Shown piece by piece: positions 6,641 to 11,397 of a stretch of DNA of 11,397 nt. The notes beneath the pieces are model-generated. The model saw nothing but the letters and a program-made list of their open reading frames with translations. It did not search any database and was not told the DNA's origin. The position numbers and the translations under genes were made by a program. Each line of letters opens with the position of its first letter. Position 1 is the first letter of the stretch. The stretch comes from Verrucomicrobiales bacterium (GTDB lineage Bacteria; Verrucomicrobiota; Verrucomicrobiia; Verrucomicrobiales; DEV007): assembly GCA_021648365.1 (NCBI GenBank), contig JAKISY010000125.1, forward strand, positions 1-11,397, read 5' to 3'.

Positions 6641-6811
6641 ATATTATTGATCGGTGCTGCCAAATATCAAAATGCCGCGCAACTCTACGAGTATCTTGGC
6701 TTTGCCAGATTGTCAGGTCCACCAGCTTGCATGAATATCGAAGCCTTAGAACCGTCGCTTTTGAACCGCGTTCACTGTAGAGCATGCCTGTTGGAGTCAG
6801 CGCCGCATTGA
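6641..6811 (+). pseudogene. possible GNAT acetyltransferase C-terminal remnant
   Basis: An open frame without a start codon runs from just after the ATPase gene to TGA at 6809-6811. The stretch NAAQLYEYLGF (6671-6703) looks like the acetyl-CoA-binding end of GNAT N-acetyltransferases, where NxxAxxLYExLGF is common. The remaining residues show nothing further. The match is short, so this could be chance. An alternative is a scrambled N-terminus of the metallophosphoesterase remnant that follows. Confidence 0.3.
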
Positions 6812-7285
6812 TCTGATCGGTGATCGCAGGCTGGCTGATCGTGACTTCCTCTTGGCATCTGCTCAGCCAGATACACCAGAGTTTCATGCAGTCGATACGG
6901 TTTTGAAGGGGCTGAATTGCTTTTGCCAGACGAGCAGTTTGTCATCGACGCTGGGGGCATACCGCGGCATAAAATCAGGGTGAAGTGGTGGACGGCAGTC
7001 GAAGGGGTGACTTACCGATCAGTTGTATTTCCAGAGCAAGAAGGTCTGCCGGATACGGAGGTTTCTAGTATAGAAAGTAGCGAGGCTTGGGATATTTACC
7101 CTGCTGATGCTGTCCCAGTTTTTGTTGGCCATTACTGGTTGCCGCCACAAACGCCAGAGCCTTTTCAAAATGTGGTATGCCTTGATTATTCCGTCGCCAA
7201 GGATGATTTTCTGACTGCCTATCGCTGGAACCCAAGTAGTCAGCTAAGTCGAGAATCGTTTGTCACTACAGAAGCCAATGCATGA
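6765..7285 (+). pseudogene. metallophosphoesterase remnant (C-terminal half, frameshifted)
   Basis: Two adjacent frames together resemble the C-terminal half of cytosolic metallophosphoesterases related to diadenosine tetraphosphatase/PrpE. The first frame (6765-6911) gives EHACW, with the family metal-ligand His, then LLASAQPDTPEFHAVDTVLKG. The second frame (from about 6911) gives AELLLPDEQ, HKIRVKWW, VFVGHYWLPP (another metal-site His), VVCLDYSVAKDD and AYRWNP. Adding one G to the GGGG run at 6908-6911 would join LKG to AELLLP in one frame, so a single-base loss there is the likely lesion. The N-terminal metal motifs GDxHG and GNHE are absent upstream, so the gene is truncated as well as frameshifted. 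A translation from TTG 6917 would be only the last 122 residues and should not be active. Confidence 0.72.
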
Positions 7286-7396
7286 ACATGATCGCAGAGT
7301 CATTTAATATACGATTTAGGATATTGTAAAAAAACAGCCAACCGCTATTCTTTACTAGATTTACAATACGCTAAGCGACCAGTAAATCTCCACGAA

Positions 7397-7609
7397 ATGA
7401 AATCCATCAACTTTGAGTTTGTGCGTCCCAGCCACCGGGAAGTTGCCGACCTAGGCGGGTTTGCCGAGCGGTATGCAGCTACTGATCCTACCAGTTGTTT
7501 GGTGAAGCTGCGCACTTTTGCAGAGTCCATGGTTAAGGCGCTCTTTGCACATCATAGCTTGCAACAACTGATGTCTGACCCAAGCCGCAAAAAACGAGAT
7601 GATCAATAA
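7397..7609 (+). pseudogene. hsdR: truncated type I restriction endonuclease HsdR (N-terminal stub)
   Basis: The 70-aa product starts MKSINFEFVRPSHREVADLG and continues GFAERYAATDPTSCLVKLRT, then FAESMVKALF. This is the start of the HsdR group whose N-terminus carries a DUF4145 region. Such proteins normally run to roughly a thousand residues with a nuclease motif and DEAD-box helicase motors. Here similarity fades after about residue 55 and the frame stops at 7607. No helicase motif occurs before hsdM, so restriction activity cannot come from this copy. The upstream 111 bases (7286-7396) hold only weak -35/-10 candidates (TTGTAA at 7324, TATTCT at 7346, spacing 16). Its position 80 bases before hsdM fits the usual hsdR-hsdM-hsdS locus reduced by an internal deletion. 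Confidence 0.7.
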
Positions 7610-7653
7610 TCACTACATCAGAGACAAACTTCCGGTTCTCCACGGTCCACTTA

Positions 7654-7688
7654 ACCCTATTACATCCGCTGTCATACCCTATTACATC
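7654..7688. repeat. 13-bp direct repeat in front of hsdM
   Basis: ACCCTATTACATC occurs at 7654-7666 and again at 7676-7688, 22 bases apart start to start, with the second copy ending one base before the hsdM ATG. Two binding sites spaced about two helical turns apart could serve as an operator. Replication slippage is the simpler alternative. Confidence 0.6.
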
Positions 7689-7689
7689 T

Positions 7690-9999
7690 ATGTCTGAAAA
7701 TCCTACTAATCTGGCCGCCTACATCTGGTCGCTCGCAGATCTGCTGCGGGGCGACTTCAAACAAAGTCAATACGGGCGTATCATCCTGCCTTTTACGCTG
7801 CTGCGACGCTTGGAGTGTGTGCTGGAAGATAGCAAGGCGGATGTGCTCACTGAGCTTGAGAAGGTGAAGAAGATGGATCTGCCTGAAGAGGCGGAGGAGA
7901 AAATGCTGCTGCGGGCTGCTGGACTCTCATTCTTTAACACCTCAAAAATGGATCTCTCCAAGCTCGGGGAGTCGGGTATCGCGGCTAACCTAGAGTCTTA
8001 TGTGCAGAGTTTTTCTAAAGATGCCCGTGAGATTTTTGAGCACTTCAAATTTACCGAGTTCATCGGTCTGCTCGGTGATGCCAACTTGCTCTACAAAGTT
8101 GTCCAGCGAGTGCGGCAAGCCGACCTCAGCCCGGATGCTGTTTCCAATCATGAGATGGGTCTTGTGTTTGAGGAGTTGATCCGTCGTTTTGCGGAGGGCT
8201 CGAATGAAACCGCAGGGGAACACTTCACTCCGCGTGATATTGTGCGGCTCACCACATCGCTGGTGTTTATGGAGGACGACGACGCGTTGACCAAGCCCGG
8301 CATCATCCGCACCATTTATGATCCCACTTCCGGCACGGGTGGGTTCTTGTCATCGGGTATGGAATACGTGCACGAGCTGAATCCGAATGCCGTTATGCGT
8401 GCCTTCGGTCAGGAACTCAACCCGGAGAGCTATGCCATCTGTAAGGCTGACATGCTGATCAAGGGGCAGGATGTCTCCAACATCAAGCTGGGCAATACCC
8501 TGTCCGACGACCAACTCTACGCCGATAAGTTCGACTACACGCTTTCCAATCCGCCCTTTGGTGTGGACTGGAAAAAGATCGAGGGCGATATCCGCAAGGA
8601 ACATGCAGAGAAGGGCTTTGAAGGTCGCTTTGGTCCCGGCCTGCCTCGTGTGTCGGATGGATCGCTGTTGTTTCTGCTCCACCTCATTAGCAAACTCCGC
8701 GACACAGCGGACGGCGGTGCCCGCATTGGTATCATTCTCAATGGCTCACCGCTCTTTACTGGTGGTGCAGGGTCGGGCGAGTCGGAGATACGTCGTTACA
8801 TTCTGGAGGCTGACTTGTTGGAAACCATTGTCGCTCTGCCTAATGACATGTTTTACAATACCGGGATCGCTACCTACATCTGGGTGTTATCGAATAAAAA
8901 GGCCACGGATCGCAAGGGGCTGGTGCAGCTCATCAACGGAGTCCATCTCTGTGGTAAAATGCGCAAATCTCTCGGCTCCAAGCGGAATGTGATGAGCGAG
9001 TCCGACATCGCCACCATTACCCGTGCCTTCGGGGAGTTTGAAGTCATCGACGCCCGACCACTGGATAAACCGGAGGAGGTCAAGAGTAACCGCGGTCGTC
9101 AGGCTGCCAACGCCAAGCCTGCGGCAGCCAAGACTTTTGCCGCCAAGATATTCCAAACACATCAGTTCGGCTACCGACGCATCACCATCGAGCGTCCTTT
9201 GCGCGAGTCCTACCAGTTCAGTGATGAGCGCATTGACGGTCTCCGCTTTGCGCCCAAGCCATTACATGCCGTCATGCAATGGACCTACGAAAAGTATGGA
9301 ACCGACTGGAGCGATGCCGAAGATTGCGAACACTACGGTGTGTTGTCGGCGCATGAGGATGAGATCCGTGTCGCGATAAAAGCCGACTTTCCCGGGTTAA
9401 AAGAGAAGCAGATAAAAGACCTGCTCGATGCCAAGCTCTGGCACGATCAAAAGCAGATCCTACTCAAAGCCCGACAGCTACAGGCAGCGACCGGCACGGA
9501 GCAGTGCGATGATATGAACGGCTACGATGCTGCGCTTAAAGCCACCGGTATCAAATTCGAAGCCAAAGACAAAAAACAGATCATGACGGCGGTGTCATGG
9601 AAAAATCCGGATGCGGAGAAGGTGATCAAGAAGATTCACAAAAGCGGCAAAGTGGATCCGTTTTACGGATGTTTTGCTGTGGAGGGGCAAGTGATCGAAT
9701 ACAAGCCCGACGGTGATCTGCGTGATAACGAAAACGTCGCGCTTGATCCCAGCCAAAGCGTCAACGCTCTCAACGAAGCCTATTTTCAGAAGGAGGTTCT
9801 GCCGCACGTCGAAGACGCGTGGATTGATGCGGGCAAGAAGGATGCGCTTGATGATGAAATTGGGATTGTGGGGTATGAAATTCCGTTCAACCGACATTTT
9901 TATCAATACCAGCCGCCGCGCCCGCTGGAGGATATTGACCGTGATCTGGATGCGGTGAGTGCGGAGATTATGAAGCTGTTGCAGGAGGTGCACTCATGA
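7690..9999 (+). CDS. hsdM: type I restriction-modification system DNA methyltransferase subunit M
   Basis: This subunit transfers methyl groups from SAM to the N6 of adenine in the site chosen by HsdS. At 769 aa it is one of the long HsdM forms. The N-terminal helical HsdM_N domain spans about 6-145, with YIWSLADLLRGDFKQSQYGR near its start. The catalytic domain follows: EHFTPRDIV (177-185), motif I DPTSGTGGFL (211-220) for SAM binding, and motif IV NPPF (287-290) for the target adenine, then DGSLLFLLH (323-331). A charged C-terminal extension of about 270 residues ends in HFYQYQPPRPLEDIDRDLDA, a segment I associate with HsdM proteins paired with DUF4145-type HsdR. All catalytic motifs are intact. 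ATG 7690 lacks a Shine-Dalgarno and directly follows a 13-bp direct repeat. The end overlaps rhuM by ATGA. With hsdR and hsdS both broken nearby it is likely an orphan. Confidence 0.94.
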   Translation: MSENPTNLAAYIWSLADLLRGDFKQSQYGRIILPFTLLRRLECVLEDSKADVLTELEKVKKMDLPEEAEEKMLLRAAGLSFFNTSKMDLSKLGESGIAANLESYVQSFSKDAREIFEHFKFTEFIGLLGDANLLYKVVQRVRQADLSPDAVSNHEMGLVFEELIRRFAEGSNETAGEHFTPRDIVRLTTSLVFMEDDDALTKPGIIRTIYDPTSGTGGFLSSGMEYVHELNPNAVMRAFGQELNPESYAICKADMLIKGQDVSNIKLGNTLSDDQLYADKFDYTLSNPPFGVDWKKIEGDIRKEHAEKGFEGRFGPGLPRVSDGSLLFLLHLISKLRDTADGGARIGIILNGSPLFTGGAGSGESEIRRYILEADLLETIVALPNDMFYNTGIATYIWVLSNKKATDRKGLVQLINGVHLCGKMRKSLGSKRNVMSESDIATITRAFGEFEVIDARPLDKPEEVKSNRGRQAANAKPAAAKTFAAKIFQTHQFGYRRITIERPLRESYQFSDERIDGLRFAPKPLHAVMQWTYEKYGTDWSDAEDCEHYGVLSAHEDEIRVAIKADFPGLKEKQIKDLLDAKLWHDQKQILLKARQLQAATGTEQCDDMNGYDAALKATGIKFEAKDKKQIMTAVSWKNPDAEKVIKKIHKSGKVDPFYGCFAVEGQVIEYKPDGDLRDNENVALDPSQSVNALNEAYFQKEVLPHVEDAWIDAGKKDALDDEIGIVGYEIPFNRHFYQYQPPRPLEDIDRDLDAVSAEIMKLLQEVHS
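9984..9997 (+). repeat. 14-bp direct repeat, copy 1 (hsdM end and rhuM ribosome binding site)
   Basis: GGAGGTGCACTCAT codes for the last residues of HsdM (EVHS), and its GGAGG serves as the Shine-Dalgarno for rhuM with seven bases before ATG 9996. An identical copy lies at 11145-11158 before hsdS. Confidence 0.9.
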
Positions 10000-11018
10000 G
10001 TGGTGCATCCGAGAGTCAGTTCATCCTCTACCGGACTGAAGACGGCGAAAGCCGTATTGACGTGCGAATGGTGAACGAAAACGTGTGGCTCTCGCTCAAG
10101 CAGATGGCAGATCTTTTCCAGCGCGACAAATCAACCGTCTCTCGTCACATCCACAATATTTTTAAAGAGGGAGAACTCGAGCGCAGCTCAGTTGTTGCAA
10201 ATTTTGCAACAACTGCCGCTGATCGTAAAAATTATCAAGTCGAGCACTTCAATCTTGATGTCATCATCTCCGTTGGCTACCGCGTTAAGTCCCTGCGTGG
10301 CACACAGTTTCGCATCTGGGCTACTCGCCACATCAGTGACTACCTGGTGCAGGGATTCCTTCTCGACGACGAGCGCTACAAAAACGAGCCAGACAATCCT
10401 TACTTCGAAGTTCTGCTCGGGCGTATTCGCGATATCCGCTCTTCGGAGAAAGTTTTCTGGCGCAAAGTGCTCGATATTTTTGCTACCAGCACCGACTACG
10501 ATCCGAAGGCTGATCACTCGCAGCAGTTTTTCGCCACCGTACAGAATAAAATGCACTGGGCCATCCACGGTCACACCGCTGCTGAGATTATCCATCAGCG
10601 CGCTGACGCAGAAAAACCAAACATGGGTCTAACTCACATTCCCGAAGGGCAATTCTGTCCGCGTAAGAATGACATCGCCATCGCCAAAAATTACCTCAGT
10701 GCCGATGAGCTCGAAGACCTCAACAGAATCGTCAACTTGTATCTCGAATTTGCCGAGTTGCGCGCTCGCAACCACCGGCCGATGTGTATGCAAGATTGGG
10801 TCAGAAAACTCGATCAGTTTCTCCAGATTAGTGACCGGCCATTGCTTAATCACGCAGGCTCTATCTCTGCTGAAGAAGCCCGCCTCAAAGCGGTCATCGA
10901 ATATGAGCAATTTCGACTGCAACAGGACGCTCTACCTTCCAAGGTTGAAGAAGATTTCGATCGTTTCATTCAAAAACTACCTGAAATTCAAAATCCGAAC
11001 GATGATGCCAACAACTAA
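9996..11018 (+). CDS. rhuM: RhuM family protein (virulence RhuM), restriction-locus accessory gene
   Basis: This 340-aa protein belongs to the RhuM family, first named from a Salmonella pathogenicity island and frequently found inside type I restriction loci between hsdM and hsdS. Its biochemical role is unsettled. The N-terminus carries a winged-helix-like DNA-binding segment: VWLSLKQMADLFQRDKSTVS (30-49) followed by RHIHNIFKEGEL. Next come the family hallmarks VVANFATTA (66-74), HFNLDVIISVGYRVKSLRGT (84-103) and FRIWATRHISDYL (105-117). The C-terminal region (about 180-325) is helical, with MHWAIHGHTAAEII and LNRIVNLYLEFAE. The length is normal and the frame intact. It overlaps hsdM by ATGA and has a good GGAGG, so the pair is translationally coupled. 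A 27-bp palindrome lies within the gene at codons 65-73. DNA binding is inferred from the helix-turn-helix-like pattern only. Confidence 0.9.
   Translation: MSGASESQFILYRTEDGESRIDVRMVNENVWLSLKQMADLFQRDKSTVSRHIHNIFKEGELERSSVVANFATTAADRKNYQVEHFNLDVIISVGYRVKSLRGTQFRIWATRHISDYLVQGFLLDDERYKNEPDNPYFEVLLGRIRDIRSSEKVFWRKVLDIFATSTDYDPKADHSQQFFATVQNKMHWAIHGHTAAEIIHQRADAEKPNMGLTHIPEGQFCPRKNDIAIAKNYLSADELEDLNRIVNLYLEFAELRARNHRPMCMQDWVRKLDQFLQISDRPLLNHAGSISAEEARLKAVIEYEQFRLQQDALPSKVEEDFDRFIQKLPEIQNPNDDANN
10189..10215. repeat. 27-bp perfect palindrome inside rhuM
   Basis: CAGTTGTTGCAAA (10189-10201), one central T, then the exact reverse complement TTTGCAACAACTG (10203-10215). It lies in the coding sequence of the conserved VVANFATT stretch just after the helix-turn-helix. 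In mRNA it would form a stem of 11-12 bp. Confidence 0.95.
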
Positions 11019-11159
11019 GCGCCGCTTAAGTGAGCCGAGACCTAGTTGTCGCCTCTCGCTTCAGCTACTGAGCCCATGCGCATGCAGAAGCACTGCACGT
11101 TTGCTGAACGGCACGCTACGAATTCAGACTTCATTTGTCTTCTCGGAGGTGCACTCATT
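11019..11159 (+). other. spacer between rhuM and hsdS
   Basis: These 141 bases hold no gene that I recognise. The last 15 bases before the hsdS start carry the second copy of GGAGGTGCACTCAT. Read in the old hsdM frame this still encodes EVHS before a stop, so the right edge looks like a copied hsdM terminus. Confidence 0.5.
11145..11158 (+). repeat. 14-bp direct repeat, copy 2 (hsdS ribosome binding site)
   Basis: This is identical to 9984-9997. Its GGAGG stands 10 bases before ATG 11160 and acts as the hsdS Shine-Dalgarno. With the following bases the similarity extends to the Met-Ser-Gly start of both rhuM and hsdS, apart from a two-base TA insertion. Confidence 0.9.
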
Positions 11160-11339
11160 ATGAGCGGACGATATAAAAAATATCCGGAATATAAGGATTC
11201 GGGGGTGGAGTGGTTGGGGGATATTCCAGCCTACTGGACCCTTAATAAACTGCGTCACGCGTATGATAACATCAGAACACCGGACATGCAGAGATCAATC
11301 ATGATACCATTTTGTAAATCAGCTTCATTTTCGTGTTAG
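11160..11339 (+). pseudogene. hsdS: type I restriction specificity subunit HsdS, N-terminal fragment
   Basis: HsdS recognises the target sequence and assembles the methylase and endonuclease; normal proteins have about 400 or more residues with two target recognition domains. Here the frame is 59 codons. The N-terminus YPEYKDSGVEWLGDIPAYW (8-26), then LNKLRHAYDNI, is the typical HsdS opening (SGVEWLGDIPxxW). After about residue 40 the sequence (TPDMQRSIMIPF...) no longer resembles HsdS, and it ends at TAG 11337-11339. The Shine-Dalgarno is good (GGAGG, 10 bases to the ATG). The break coincides with the end of an oppositely oriented transposase-like frame, so insertion of a mobile element is the likely cause. 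The rest of hsdS could lie beyond the right edge. Confidence 0.75.
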
Positions 11340-11397
11340 GATATTTGGTCTGGGTGAGATTGATTTCTTCGCAAAGCTTTTTGAGGATTTCATTTTC
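11299..11397 (-). mobile_element. partial frame, possible transposase C-terminus (runs off window)
   Basis: A minus-strand frame enters from the right edge and is open for 32 codons before TGA at 11301-11299. The residues (ENEILKKLCEEINL, then TQTKYPNTKMKLIYKMVS) recall the C-termini of some DDE transposases, where an ExLxxTxTxxPGTxLxLxY-like ending occurs. The family cannot be assigned from so little. Its end falls where hsdS loses similarity, which supports an insertion sequence. No terminal inverted repeat can be confirmed because the other end is outside the window. Confidence 0.4.

Noticed and set aside
6636..6960. Minus-strand frames of 83 and 62 codons
   Set aside because: The plus strand in the same place carries recognisable metallophosphoesterase and possible GNAT similarity; the minus frames show no family features and no start signals.
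5461..9999. A coordinated new defence system of ATPase, HsdM and RhuM
   Set aside because: The ATPase is separated from hsdM by about 1 kb of decayed genes and has its own promoter, so there is no operon linking them. The restriction part is a known architecture in a broken state.
10669..11163. 164-codon plus-strand frame overlapping the end of rhuM
   Set aside because: It is a shifted frame of rhuM with Ser/Thr-rich composition. Its final EVHS matches HsdM only because of the copied junction sequence.

Overview
The window looks like a bacterial chromosome segment. A Verrucomicrobiota origin is my best guess, at low to moderate confidence. The left-hand genes mostly lack Shine-Dalgarno sequences, the tRNA does not encode its CCA end, and the MetF, parvulin and secreted cyclophilin proteins have a flavour I associate with that phylum. 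This is recognition by eye; no database search was run.

Left part (1-4613), core-type genes, all on the + strand: metF (methylenetetrahydrofolate reductase); a membrane-anchored parvulin-type peptidyl-prolyl isomerase starting six bases after the metF stop; a beta-hydroxyacid dehydrogenase; and a secreted cyclophilin with a long Lys/Ala/Ser-rich tail. Between the last two lies an insertion-like block: an inverted pair of CCGCAGAT-type repeats, enclosed by two 40-bp copies of the dehydrogenase 3' end.

Middle (4671-5057): a tRNA-Tyr(GUA) gene is followed by a 117-bp tandem repeat. Each unit begins with the last 16 bases of the tRNA, an arrangement that resembles the rtT repeats downstream of E. 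coli tyrT.

Right part (5176-11397), accessory and partly decayed: a 61-aa minus-strand gene of unknown function, divergent from a DUF4143-type ATPase whose promoter predicts a leaderless mRNA; remnants of a possible GNAT acetyltransferase and of a metallophosphoesterase (the latter with a frameshift); then a broken type I restriction-modification locus. That locus has a 70-codon hsdR N-terminal stub, an apparently intact hsdM, an intact rhuM overlapping hsdM by ATGA, and an hsdS cut off after about 40 recognisable codons. At that break a minus-strand frame resembling the end of a transposase runs off the window. As drawn, the locus could make the methylase subunit and RhuM, but no restriction or complete specificity subunit, so it is probably inactive unless complemented elsewhere.

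The most interesting points are the tRNA-Tyr-derived tandem repeats at the edge of the accessory region, the 27-bp perfect palindrome inside rhuM, the duplicated hsdM-end/start-site sequence flanking rhuM (suggesting cassette insertion between hsdM and hsdS), and the 13-bp direct repeat directly in front of hsdM. I see no convincing complete new system; the region reads as an accessory island undergoing decay.
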